11,475 nucleotides of DNA from an uncultured Collinsella sp. (GTDB taxonomy: Bacteria > Actinomycetota > Coriobacteriia > Coriobacteriales > Coriobacteriaceae), in assembly GCA_958446785.1 (NCBI GenBank), contig CAUCXP010000031.1:1-11475 (forward strand), read 5' to 3'. The notes below the pieces were generated by a model, which worked only from the letters and a program-made list of their open reading frames with translations, did no database searches and was not told the DNA's origin. This document shows, piece by piece, positions 1 to 5,719 of this stretch. Each line of letters starts with the position of its first letter. The first letter of the stretch is position 1. Both the position numbers and the translations under genes were made by a program.

Positions 1-1
1 A

Positions 2-538
2 GAGCTCGACGTTCGCATGATCGAGATGTTCGCTGAGGTTGAAAGCGGCGTGTCCGATATCGCTATTAAGCACCTTGCCGACGAAATTGATGGCCATAAA
101 AACGTTGAAATCTGGTGCACCAATAATGTGAGCGCCAATCTCGTACGATTTCAGCAGGAAATGTTTTATGCGGGCAAGATAGTTCGCATAGTTGCTGGGG
201 CTAACGTCGCGGAATTGAAAAACATGGGAGACGTTTCGCAGTCATTGATAATTCTCGTATCGGTCTCCGGGCTATTTGCGTCACAGGCACGTGAGTATCT
301 TGATTGCCGTTCGGGCAGGAAGATTCTAATTACTGCGTTTAGCAACGATGACAAATCGAGGTCTTTTGACCGTGTATATCGTCTTGGTAATGCGGGAAAC
401 GGAATTGACCGACTCGGCGTTTATTCGAAATATGCCATGACTTATTTCTTCGACTTGCTATCGTCGTGTTACTTGAGTCGCTACCCCTGCACCAAGGGGG
501 AGCCGCTCTATGGGTCTACTTTGGCCTGGCCCGAGTAG
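2..538 (+). CDS. RpiR/MurR-type SIS-domain regulator, 3' part (partial)
   Basis: The frame is open from the left window edge to the TAG at 536-538, so the true start lies outside. The visible 178 residues resemble the C-terminal sugar-isomerase (SIS) domain of RpiR/MurR-family regulators: a beta strand and Asn/Ser turn (EIWCTNNVSANL), then a second strand pair with a small-residue turn (SLIILVSVSGLF), then a strand (KILITAFSNDD). In the family, an N-terminal helix-turn-helix binds DNA and the SIS domain senses a phosphosugar; that N-terminal half is not in the window. An internal ATG at 17 would cut into the domain and is unlikely to be the start. No U-rich terminator follows directly. The SIS fold assignment is fairly good; the regulator role is inferred from family resemblance and the ligand is unknown. 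Confidence 0.6.
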   Translation, partial: ELDVRMIEMFAEVESGVSDIAIKHLADEIDGHKNVEIWCTNNVSANLVRFQQEMFYAGKIVRIVAGANVAELKNMGDVSQSLIILVSVSGLFASQAREYLDCRSGRKILITAFSNDDKSRSFDRVYRLGNAGNGIDRLGVYSKYAMTYFFDLLSSCYLSRYPCTKGEPLYGSTLAWPE

Positions 539-552
539 TTCGGCTCTATAGT

Positions 553-633
553 TCTCCCGCCTGGAGAATGAGCGTGGATAATCTGCCACCTTGGCCTTAG
601 AGCCGCGCTAAGAGCGGGAGATTATCCACGCTC
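553..633. repeat. 15-bp perfect inverted repeat with alternative pairing arm
   Basis: GAGCGTGGATAATCT at 570-584 and AGATTATCCACGCTC at 619-633 are perfect inverted repeats 34 nt apart. The loop carries a small inner stem (CTTAG 596-600 with CTAAG 608-612). A second perfect 8-bp complement, TCTCCCGC 553-560 with GCGGGAGA 614-621, overlaps the right arm, so two folds compete. No T-tract follows, so it is not an ordinary terminator. Each arm includes a 9-mer one base from the DnaA box consensus (573-581 reverse, 622-630 forward). It may be an interspersed hairpin element or a regulatory RNA fold; the function is unknown. Confidence 0.6.
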
Positions 634-848
634 GATCGTGCCGGGGAAGCCCGATCGCGACCTATGTAATAGTGCAAAAGGGCCGTTATCGAAGGTCGAT
701 GCTGTAGGCGTACTCCACCGTGCCAAAGTGTTCCCTCGGGAAATGTCACCGCTACATGCAAATTCAGCGTCCTTCATATCCAAACCCGGCAAAACCGCAG
801 GTCACGGCTATATAGAGACGCCCGGCACCGTGTATCTAGAGGTTTTCG

Positions 849-878
849 TTGACAGCCCCCAAGGTTGCATCGTATTAT
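849..878 (+). promoter_or_regulatory. Sigma-70-type promoter of the tRNA cluster
   Basis: A perfect -35 box TTGACA (849-854) is followed after 18 nt by TATTAT (873-878, 5 of 6 matches to TATAAT). Transcription would begin near 885, about 55 nt before tRNA-Tyr. The 18-nt block GAGGTTTTCGTTGACAGC around this -35 box is repeated exactly before rpmG. The rest of the 400-nt stretch 539-940 holds only the inverted repeat at 553-633; I see no credible gene in it. Confidence 0.8.
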
Positions 879-940
879 CTTTTTCGTTCGCGGGGGCGGC
901 GGTCCAAAAGACCAAAGGACCTGCGGATACTTGAACGATT

Positions 941-1022
941 GGGAGTTTGCCCGAGTGGTTAATGGGGACGGGCTGTAAACCCGTTGGCTCTGCCTACATA
1001 GGTTCGAATCCTATAGCTCCCA
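941..1022 (+). tRNA. tRNA-Tyr (anticodon GTA)
   Basis: Acceptor arm GGGAGTT (941-947) pairs with AGCTCCC (1015-1021), followed by discriminator A1022. The anticodon stem ACGGG/CCCGT encloses loop CTGTAAA with anticodon GTA at 975-977. The long variable arm of a class II tRNA and a T loop with GGTTCGAATCC are present. The 3' CCA is not encoded (CCC follows). It is the first gene of a Tyr-Thr-Met cluster just upstream of tuf, an arrangement like the tRNA-tufB operon of E. coli. Confidence 0.95.
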
Positions 1023-1032
1023 CCCGTCAAGT

Positions 1033-1108
1033 GCCTGTATAGCTCAGTCGGTAGAGCACTTCGTTGGTAACGAAGAGGTCACCAGTTCAAGTCTGGTTGC
1101 AGGCTCCA
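1033..1108 (+). tRNA. tRNA-Thr (anticodon GGT)
   Basis: Acceptor GCCTGTA (1033-1039) pairs with TGCAGGC (1098-1104), discriminator T1105, and CCA is encoded at 1106-1108. The anticodon stem CTTCG/CGAAG encloses TTGGTAA with anticodon GGT at 1066-1068. The T loop is GTTCAAG. It starts 10 nt after tRNA-Tyr, so both are probably cut from one transcript. Confidence 0.95.
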
Positions 1109-1111
1109 TCC

Positions 1112-1188
1112 GGCGGTGTAGCTCAGTTGGTTAGAGCACACGGTTCATACCCGTGGCGTCACTGGTTCGAATCCAGTCACCGCTACCA
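1112..1188 (+). tRNA. tRNA-Met, elongator type (anticodon CAT)
   Basis: Acceptor GGCGGTG (1112-1118) pairs with CACCGCT, giving a G-T closing pair, then A1185 and encoded CCA 1186-1188. Anticodon CAT is at 1146-1148 in a CACGG/CCGTG stem. The stem lacks the three consecutive G-C pairs of an initiator tRNA, and position 1-72 is not the C-A mismatch typical of bacterial initiators, so elongator Met is preferred. A CAT anticodon modified to decode Ile (ATA) cannot be fully excluded from sequence alone. Confidence 0.88.
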
Positions 1189-1199
1189 TAGGTAACACG

Positions 1200-1230
1200 G
1201 TGGCTTCTCAATAGTATGTTGAGAGGCCAC
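1200..1230 (+). promoter_or_regulatory. Hairpin between the tRNA cluster and tuf
   Basis: A 12-bp stem (1200-1211 with 1219-1230, one T-G pair) encloses a 7-nt loop 12 nt after the encoded CCA of tRNA-Met. No T-run follows, so it is a poor intrinsic terminator. An RNA processing site separating tRNA precursors from tuf mRNA is an alternative reading. Confidence 0.5.
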
Positions 1231-1232
1231 TA

Positions 1233-1241
1233 TGGTATAAA
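1233..1241 (+). promoter_or_regulatory. Candidate extended -10 promoter of tuf
   Basis: TGGTATAAA (1233-1241) fits an extended -10 element (TG-N-TATAAA), but no -35 hexamer is seen at the right distance. A start near 1248 would leave a ~37-nt leader beginning with a GTCCC/GGGAC mini-hairpin (1248-1262). tuf may instead be read from the tRNA promoter, or from both. Confidence 0.4.
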
Positions 1242-1284
1242 GGCAAAGTCCCGTCCGGGGACGACCTGTTTAGAGGAGGGCTTT

Positions 1285-2475
1285 ATGGCCAAAGAGAAGT
1301 TTGAGCGCACTAAGCCGCATGTTAACATCGGCACCATTGGTCACGTCGACCACGGCAAGACCACGCTGACCGCCGCCATCACCAAGGTTCTCTCCGAGAC
1401 CGAGGGCTGCAAGGCTGACTTCACTGCGTTCGAGAACATCGACAAGGCTCCCGAGGAGCGCGAGCGCGGCATTACGATCTCCGTCTCCCACGTCGAGTAC
1501 GAGACTGCTGCCCGTCACTACGCTCACGTTGACTGCCCGGGCCACGCTGACTACGTCAAGAACATGATCACTGGTGCTGCTCAGATGGACGGCGCTATCC
1601 TGGTCATCGCCGCTACCGACGGCCCCATGGCTCAGACCCGCGAGCACATCCTGCTCGCCCGTCAGGTCGGCGTTCCTTACATCGTCGTCTTCCTGAACAA
1701 GTGCGACATGGTTGACGATGACGAGCTCATCGACCTCGTCGAGATGGAGACCCGTGAGCTCCTCTCCGAGTACGATTTCCCCGGCGACGACATCCCCGTC
1801 ATCCGTGGTTCCGCTCTGGGCGCTCTCGAGGGCGACGCCAAGTGGATGGACGCTATCCGCGAGCTCATGAACGCCGTCGACGAGTACATCCCGACGCCTG
1901 CTCGTAACAACGACCTCCCGTTCCTGATGGCCGTTGAGGACGTTATGACCATCTCCGGCCGTGGTACTGTTGCTACCGGCCGTGTCGAGCGCGGTGAGCT
2001 CAAGCTCAACGAGCCCGTCGAGATCGTCGGCATCAAGGATACCCAGAACACCGTCGTTACCGGTATCGAGATGTTCCGTAAGTCCATGGACTTCTGCGAG
2101 GCTGGCGACAACGTCGGTCTGCTGCTCCGTGGCATCAAGCGCGAGGACATCGAGCGCGGCCAGGTTCTCTGCAAGCCCGGTTCGGTTACCCCGCACACCA
2201 AGTTCACCGGCGAGATCTACGTTCTGACCAAGGAGGAGGGCGGCCGTCACACCCCGTTCTTCGATGGTTATCGTCCTCAGTTCTACTTCCGTACCACCGA
2301 CGTTACCGGTACGGTCAAGCTCCCCGAGGGCACCGAGATGGCTATGCCTGGTGACCACATCACCATCGAGGGCGACCTCATCCACCCGATCGCCATGGAG
2401 GAGGGCCTGCGCTTCGCTATCCGCGAGGGTGGCCACACCGTCGGTTCGGGCATCGTCTCCACGATCATTGAGTAA
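1285..2475 (+). CDS. tuf: Elongation factor Tu
   Basis: EF-Tu, 396 residues (family about 393-400), is the cytosolic GTPase that carries aminoacyl-tRNA to the ribosomal A site. The GTPase motifs are all visible: GHVDHGKT at 19-26 (G1), RGITI at 61-65 (switch I, G2), DCPGH at 83-87 (G3), NKCD at 138-141 (G4) and SAL at 176-178 (G5). Domains 2 and 3 follow with standard blocks ([42 protein letters not shown]). ATG 1285 is chosen because a strong GAGGAGG lies just upstream and [14 protein letters not shown] is the normal family N terminus; an upstream in-frame start at 1216 would add residues with no family match. Codon use is extremely biased, as expected of a highly expressed gene. A segment before AGDNVG (KSMDFCE) and GGHTVGSG near the C terminus differ from the E. 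coli sequence but keep length. Confidence 0.99.
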   Translation: MAKEKFERTKPHVNIGTIGHVDHGKTTLTAAITKVLSETEGCKADFTAFENIDKAPEERERGITISVSHVEYETAARHYAHVDCPGHADYVKNMITGAAQMDGAILVIAATDGPMAQTREHILLARQVGVPYIVVFLNKCDMVDDDELIDLVEMETRELLSEYDFPGDDIPVIRGSALGALEGDAKWMDAIRELMNAVDEYIPTPARNNDLPFLMAVEDVMTISGRGTVATGRVERGELKLNEPVEIVGIKDTQNTVVTGIEMFRKSMDFCEAGDNVGLLLRGIKREDIERGQVLCKPGSVTPHTKFTGEIYVLTKEEGGRHTPFFDGYRPQFYFRTTDVTGTVKLPEGTEMAMPGDHITIEGDLIHPIAMEEGLRFAIREGGHTVGSGIVSTIIE

Positions 2476-2502
2476 ATTAGCTCTTTGATATAGCTGACTT
2501 AG

Positions 2503-2538
2503 AGAACCCGGCACTTATATGGGTGCCGGGTTCTTTTC
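2503..2538 (+). terminator. Intrinsic terminator of tuf
   Basis: A perfect 12-bp stem AGAACCCGGCAC (2503-2514) with GTGCCGGGTTCT (2523-2534), 8-nt loop, then TTTT, 27 nt after the tuf stop. It should separate tuf from the rpmG unit. I see nothing else in 2540-2675. Confidence 0.92.
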
Positions 2539-2679
2539 TGCAATGGATATTGAGCCGTTGCTGGTGTCGAGAGGATCGATAATGGTCCTGGGCGCACCGT
2601 CGATTAGCTCTCGATGGCTTCATTGATGTGTTCCAAATATGAATGGATCCACCGAGAACCAATTGACTCGAGGTTTTCG

Positions 2680-2709
2680 TTGACAGCACTTACATAGAGC
2701 TGGTAAAGT
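2680..2709 (+). promoter_or_regulatory. Promoter of the rpmG-trpT-secE-nusG unit
   Basis: TTGACA (2680-2685), 18-nt spacer, TAAAGT (2704-2709) preceded by TG (2701-2702) as an extended -10. The -35 context is identical over 18 nt to the tRNA-cluster promoter. A short inverted repeat TGGTA/TACCA (2701-2705, 2709-2713) straddles the -10. The leader contains the palindrome CCCGTACGGG (2721-2730). Confidence 0.7.
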
Positions 2710-2754
2710 ACCAACTCGTGCCCGTACGGGGCGGAAATGAAAGGTTCAGGATAA

Positions 2755-2904
2755 ATGCGTACTCTAGTTACTCTTGCGTGCACTGAGTGCAAGCGCCGCA
2801 ACTATACGACCACCAAGAACAAGTCGAACATGCCTGATCGTATGGAGATCAAGAAGTATTGCCCCTGGTGCCGTCATCACACGCTGCACAAAGAGACTCG
2901 CTAG
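2755..2904 (+). CDS. rpmG: 50S ribosomal protein L33
   Basis: A 49-residue basic protein with the L33 signature: [13 protein letters not shown], a Thr-rich YTTTKNK strand, and a C-terminal [15 protein letters not shown]33 sits near the E site of the large ribosomal subunit. The two CxxC pairs (Cys9/Cys12 and the CPWC pair) mark the zinc-binding (C+) form, which in many bacteria is repressed by Zur and replaced by a Cys-free paralogue under zinc limitation; whether that holds here cannot be seen. ATG 2755 is the only sensible start. Its ribosome binding site is weak (AGG close to the ATG). A five-codon in-frame mini-ORF (2737-2754, MKGSG) stops immediately before it. It is followed 13 nt later by tRNA-Trp, then secE and nusG, an order also known from Thermus and other bacteria. 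Confidence 0.95.
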   Translation: MRTLVTLACTECKRRNYTTTKNKSNMPDRMEIKKYCPWCRHHTLHKETR

Positions 2905-2917
2905 TCTCTAGTCACAT

Positions 2918-2993
2918 ACGCCAGTAGTTCAATTGGTAGAGCATCGGTCTCCAAAACCGAGTGTTGAGGGTTCGAGTCCTTCCTGGCGTGCCA
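2918..2993 (+). tRNA. tRNA-Trp (anticodon CCA)
   Basis: Acceptor ACGCCAG (2918-2924) pairs with CTGGCGT (2983-2989), discriminator G2990, encoded CCA 2991-2993. The anticodon stem TCGGT/ACCGA holds CTCCAAA with anticodon CCA at 2951-2953. It lies inside the rpmG-secE transcription unit. Confidence 0.95.
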
Positions 2994-3002
2994 GTCATTA
3001 TT

Positions 3003-3033
3003 CCGTAAGCTCCCAATTGGGGGCTTACGGTTT
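3003..3033 (+). terminator. Hairpin after tRNA-Trp (weak terminator or processing stem)
   Basis: CCGTAAGC (3003-3010) pairs with GCTTACGG (3023-3030); an inner T-G pair and CCC/GGG extend the stem to 12 bp with loop AATT. Only TTT follows. It may partly terminate, protect the upstream RNA 3' end, or mark the tRNA/mRNA cleavage site before secE. Confidence 0.5.
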
Positions 3034-3069
3034 ACTCATGTATAAGCGCATTGCGCGGAGGTAACCCAA

Positions 3070-3408
3070 ATGGCCAACAAGAAGAACAAGAAGAAGGCTC
3101 AGCAGTCGGCACCTGCCAATAACGCTGCCGCCAACTCCAAGGTTGAGGCCAAGAAGGCCGTTGCCAAGAAGAACGAGAAGGCTGCGAAGTCCAAGAAGAA
3201 CGAGAAGCCTGGTTTCTTCGCCCGCACCAAGAAGTATTTCGCTTCGGTCAAGTCCGAGATGAAGCGTGTCACGTGGCCCGATAAGAAGGAGCTCGTGAAC
3301 TACTCGGTCGTCGTTTGCGCTTCTCTGATCGTCGTCGGCGTCGTCATCGCTCTGCTCGATGCTGGCTTTGGCGAGGCTCTTGCTCTGTTCTCTGGATTGA
3401 GGGGCTAA
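3070..3408 (+). CDS. secE: Preprotein translocase subunit SecE
   Basis: SecE is the small essential membrane subunit that clamps SecY in the SecYEG protein-export channel. The 112-residue product has a Lys/Ala/Asn-rich, probably disordered N-terminal extension (residues 1-47), then the conserved amphipathic block FFARTKKYFASVKSEMKRV-TWP (49-70) and a single membrane segment (about 77-97). This is the short one-helix form, unlike the three-helix E. coli SecE. The start is fixed by GCGGAGGT (3056-3063) 6 nt upstream. The stop is 3 nt before the nusG ATG, so the two are cotranscribed and probably translationally coupled. The extension has a simple AAG/GCC codon composition, typical of high-GC actinobacterial SecE. 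Confidence 0.95.
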   Translation: MANKKNKKKAQQSAPANNAAANSKVEAKKAVAKKNEKAAKSKKNEKPGFFARTKKYFASVKSEMKRVTWPDKKELVNYSVVVCASLIVVGVVIALLDAGFGEALALFSGLRG

Positions 3409-3411
3409 ACC

Positions 3412-3948
3412 ATGTCTAAGCGTTGGTACGTCGTTCACACTTACTCTGGATACGAGAACCGCGTTAAGTCCGATCTCGAGCATCGCATCGAGACCATGGG
3501 CATGCAGGACCGTATCTTTGATATCGAGATTCCTATGGAGCGCGTCACCGAGATTAAAGAGGGTGGCAAGCGCGAGACCAAGGATTCTAAAATCTTCCCG
3601 GGTTATGTCCTGGTCCGCATGGAGATGGATGACGATGCTTGGACGTGCGTTCGTAACACGCCTGGCGTCACCGGTTTCCTGGGCGGCAACGGCAAGCCCG
3701 CTCCGCTTTCCCGCGACGAGTACAACAAGATGACTCGTCGTCCCGGTAAGGGCGATTCGCCCAAGCGCACCTCGGTCGATATTCAGGTCGGCACGTCCGT
3801 CCGCGTCACCGATGGCCCGCTTACCGACTTTGATGGCAAGGTCTCCGAGGTTAACACCGAGGCAGGCAAGCTTAAGGTCACGCTGATGATCTTTGGCCGC
3901 GAGACGCCGGTTGAGCTCGACTTTAACCAGGTCGCTGTCATCGCTTAA
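3412..3948 (+). CDS. nusG: Transcription termination/antitermination factor NusG
   Basis: NusG, 178 residues (family about 175-185), binds RNA polymerase across the cleft, affects pausing, and links to Rho or ribosomal S10. The N-terminal NGN domain (about 1-110) shows KRWYVVHTYSGYENRVK, the IPMERVTEIKEG segment, FPGYVLV (62-68) and TPGVTGFLG (83-91). The C-terminal KOW domain (about 125-178) shows VRVTDGPLTDFDGKV and the family end VELDFNQV. No lineage insert is present. It directly follows secE with a 3-nt gap and precedes rplK by about 120 nt, the order seen in most bacteria. Confidence 0.98.
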   Translation: MSKRWYVVHTYSGYENRVKSDLEHRIETMGMQDRIFDIEIPMERVTEIKEGGKRETKDSKIFPGYVLVRMEMDDDAWTCVRNTPGVTGFLGGNGKPAPLSRDEYNKMTRRPGKGDSPKRTSVDIQVGTSVRVTDGPLTDFDGKVSEVNTEAGKLKVTLMIFGRETPVELDFNQVAVIA

Positions 3949-4068
3949 GTTTTTGTCCGTTCGCGCGAGCGTGCTTCTTCTGTGACTGCTCATCTCAGGA
4001 GTGCTTCTAACACGTGCGTGCTTACGATATAGCAAGTACTTCACACTCGTGATTCGAAAGGAATGACC

Positions 4069-4497
4069 ATGGCTGAGAAGAAGGTTGCCAACGTCATTAA
4101 GCTCCAGATTCCTGCTGGTGCAGCTAACCCCGCTCCTCCCGTCGGCCCCGCCCTGGGCGCTGCTGGCGTGAACATCATGCAGTTCTGCCAGGCCTTTAAC
4201 GCCGAGACGCAGGACAAGAAGGGCGACATCATCCCCGTTGAGATCTCTGTCTACGAGGATAAGTCCTTCTCCTTCATCACCAAGACTCCGCCGGCGGCTC
4301 ACCTCATTAAGAAGGAGCTGAACCTCAAGTCTGGTTCCGCTAAGCCCCAGGCCGACAAGGTTGGTCAGCTTTCCCAGGAGCAGCTCACCAAGATTGCCGA
4401 GATCAAGATGCCGGACCTCAATGCCAACGACATTGACGCCGCCAAGAAGATTATCGCCGGTACCGCCCGTTCCATGGGCGTCACCATCGCTGAGTAG
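4069..4497 (+). CDS. rplK: 50S ribosomal protein L11
   Basis: L11, 142 residues, forms the GTPase-associated centre of the large subunit with 23S rRNA and is needed for RelA activation and thiostrepton binding. The N-terminal domain has [20 protein letters not shown] with the proline-rich helix, then [15 protein letters not shown]. The C-terminal RNA-binding domain ends with the family segment [22 protein letters not shown]. Two ATGs lie six bases apart (4063 and 4069). I choose 4069 because AAAGGA (4057-4062) then has a 6-nt gap and MAEKKV is the usual N terminus. The 120-nt spacer from nusG has three imperfect GTGCTTNN repeats (3971, 4001, 4019) but no clear promoter or terminator. Confidence 0.98.
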   Translation: MAEKKVANVIKLQIPAGAANPAPPVGPALGAAGVNIMQFCQAFNAETQDKKGDIIPVEISVYEDKSFSFITKTPPAAHLIKKELNLKSGSAKPQADKVGQLSQEQLTKIAEIKMPDLNANDIDAAKKIIAGTARSMGVTIAE

Positions 4498-4515
4498 CGA
4501 TTTCTTTAGGTAATG

Positions 4516-4600
4516 ACGGGTGCTCCGACCGGGGCGCCCGTTATATGTGTGCAATAGGGCACACGATACGATGTGGGAGGGCTCACGCCCGTTTAACCAC
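4516..4600 (+). promoter_or_regulatory. Three-hairpin leader of rplA; last hairpin is a candidate L1 operator
   Basis: Three stems follow rplK: (1) 11 bp, 4516-4526 with 4531-4541, loop GACC; (2) GTGTGC 4547-4552 with GCACAC 4559-4564; (3) GTGG 4573-4576 with CCAC 4597-4600, then an asymmetric internal loop (GA against GTTTAA) and GGGC 4579-4582 with GCCC 4587-4590. The third abuts the AGGAGG ribosome binding site (4601-4606). Two helices split by an asymmetric purine-containing loop resemble the known L1-binding RNA shape, so translational self-control by L1 is proposed. The match was judged by eye only. Confidence 0.4.
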
Positions 4601-4614
4601 AGGAGGTAATGCAC

Positions 4615-5322
4615 ATGGCTAAGCATGGTAAGAGCTATAACGCCGCTGCCGAGAAGATCGACCGCGCCACGCTCTACACCCCCCTTCAGGCTGCCAAGCT
4701 CATCAAGGAGCTCGACACCGCCAAGTTCGACGAGACCGTCGAGGCCCACTTCCGTCTGGGCATCGATACTCGTAAGGCTGACCAGAACATCCGTGGTTCC
4801 ATCTCCCTGCCCCACGGCACCGGCAAGACCGTTCGTGTTGCCGTCTTCGCCGAGGGCGAGAAGGCCCGCGAGGCCGAGGCTGCCGGCGCCGACATCATCG
4901 GTTCCGACGAGCTCGTCGCCCAGATCCAGAAGGGCGAGATCAACTTCGACGCTGCTATCGCTACGCCGAACATGATGGCCAAGGTTGGCCGCATTGGTAA
5001 GATCCTCGGTCCCCGTGGCCTCATGCCGAACCCCAAGCTCGGCACCGTGACCATGGACGTCGCCAAGATGGTCTCCGAGCTCAAGGCTGGCCGCGTTGAG
5101 TATCGCGCCGACCGCTACGGCATCTGCCACGTGCCCCTGGGCAAGAAGTCCTTCTCCGAGCAGCAGCTCGTCGAGAACTATGCTGCCCTGTACACCGAGA
5201 TCCTGCGCGTCAAGCCCTCTTCTGCTAAGGGCAAGTACGTCAAGTCCATCTCCGTGTCTTCCACCATGGGCCCTGGCGTCAAGGTCGATCCCGCTATCCA
5301 GCGCGACTTCCTGGCTGAGTAA
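4615..5322 (+). CDS. rplA: 50S ribosomal protein L1
   Basis: L1, 235 residues (family about 230-235), forms the mobile stalk that moves deacylated tRNA out of the E site and often represses its own mRNA. The N-terminal part has the [18 protein letters not shown] segment; the middle domain has [20 protein letters not shown] and the family signature [16 protein letters not shown]; the end is [18 protein letters not shown] 4615 lies 8 nt after AGGAGG, while ATG 4609 (two codons upstream) would leave only 2 nt, so 4615 is preferred. In many bacteria rplJ and rplL follow; here a strong terminator and unrelated DNA follow instead. Confidence 0.97.
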   Translation: MAKHGKSYNAAAEKIDRATLYTPLQAAKLIKELDTAKFDETVEAHFRLGIDTRKADQNIRGSISLPHGTGKTVRVAVFAEGEKAREAEAAGADIIGSDELVAQIQKGEINFDAAIATPNMMAKVGRIGKILGPRGLMPNPKLGTVTMDVAKMVSELKAGRVEYRADRYGICHVPLGKKSFSEQQLVENYAALYTEILRVKPSSAKGKYVKSISVSSTMGPGVKVDPAIQRDFLAE

Positions 5323-5358
5323 CTAACAGTTACTGCCTGAGCAAAGCAAGCATTGCTA

Positions 5359-5403
5359 AAGAGACCCGGTTCTGCCTCGTGCAGGACCGGGTCTCTTGCT
5401 TTT
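5359..5403 (+). terminator. Intrinsic terminator of the rplK-rplA unit
   Basis: A 17-bp stem (5359-5375 with 5381-5397, one G-T pair), loop CTCGT, then GCTTTT. It ends the ribosomal transcription unit 36 nt after the rplA stop. Confidence 0.93.
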
Positions 5404-5452
5404 GAGTCAACGAAACCACCACGAAGGGGACAGGCACCCTTGTGGTGGTTTT
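5404..5452. repeat. ACCACCAC hairpin repeat, copy A (core inverted)
   Basis: AAACCACCAC (5413-5422) pairs with GTGGTGGTTT (5442-5451); AAGGG/CCCTT (5424-5428, 5437-5441) extends the stem. The left flank GAGTCAACGAAACCACC matches copies B and C, but the central segment reads as their reverse complement. A hairpin with T-tail on the plus strand just after the rplA terminator. Confidence 0.8.
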
Positions 5453-5508
5453 ACTTGTGTTGTACTTTAGCGCGATGTAGTACTACCCGAGGCCGAAGGG
5501 AGCCCAAC

Positions 5509-5568
5509 ATGTTTAAGAACACGCAACAGCTCCTAGGCCTAGCGCTACTAGATTGGATAGCGCGCTAG
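5509..5568 (+). CDS. Leucine-rich leader peptide of a leu attenuator
   Basis: A 19-codon ORF encodes MFKNTQQLLGLALLDWIAR. Five of 19 residues are Leu, clustered at codons 8-14, and four of the five use CTA, a codon rare in the GC-rich genes nearby. GAAGGGAG (5495-5502) gives a 6-nt gap to the ATG. It is followed by overlapping RNA helices ending in a T-run and then by leuA sequence, which fits a leu-operon leader peptide: slow translation at the CTA codons when charged tRNA-Leu is scarce would shift the RNA fold. A GTAGTACTAC palindrome (5477-5486) lies upstream; no convincing promoter boxes were found. The role is inferred from codon content, RNA folds and the downstream gene. Confidence 0.78.
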   Translation: MFKNTQQLLGLALLDWIAR

Positions 5569-5657
5569 GGTTGTAATCTCGCTATAACGATTTGTTGTAC
5601 CCGGGTGCGCTATCGTCTGCCGCTTTCAGGCGTGATGAGCGACACGGGTATTTTTCT
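5538..5657 (+). promoter_or_regulatory. Leucine transcription attenuator (pause, antiterminator and terminator helices)
   Basis: Segment 1:2 is CCTAGCGC 5538-5545 with GCGCTAGG 5562-5569, overlapping the CTA codons and peptide stop. Segment 2:3 is 5556-5571 with 5599-5614, 16 positions with one mismatch and two G-T pairs, including GATAGCGC/GCGCTATC. Segment 3:4 is the imperfect terminator stem starting ACCCG at 5599 and closing at CGGGT 5645-5649, followed by ATTTTT (5650-5655). Helices 1:2 and 2:3 exclude each other, as do 2:3 and 3:4: the classic attenuation design. A ribosome stalled on the CTA codons would cover segment 1 and favour readthrough. Confidence 0.78.
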
Positions 5658-5719
5658 ATCTCTAGGCCTTCTCTCTCCTGAAAGCCATCTGTCATAAAAC
5701 GGTCAATCAGGAGGAACAT

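Noticed and set aside
570..633. Replication origin or DnaA cluster
   Set aside because: Only two near-consensus boxes, no AT-rich unwinding region, and no dnaA/dnaN nearby; they arise from one inverted repeat.
638..934. 98-codon plus-strand reading frame before the tRNAs
   Set aside because: No ribosome binding site or family resemblance, and it runs through the tRNA promoter (849-878).
1270..2514. 414-codon reading frame opposite tuf
   Set aside because: Mirror of the strongly biased codons of tuf; composition (Leu/Val/Asp/Gly rich) is that of an antisense shadow.
2604..2801. 65-codon minus-strand frame upstream of rpmG
   Set aside because: Its end looks mildly protein-like (SRWIHSYLEHINEAIES), but it overlaps the rpmG promoter and coding start and has no recognisable relatives.
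3025..5130. 701-codon minus-strand frame across secE, nusG, rplK and rplA
   Set aside because: Shadow of GC-biased codons; it crosses several real genes and intergenic hairpins and resembles no family.
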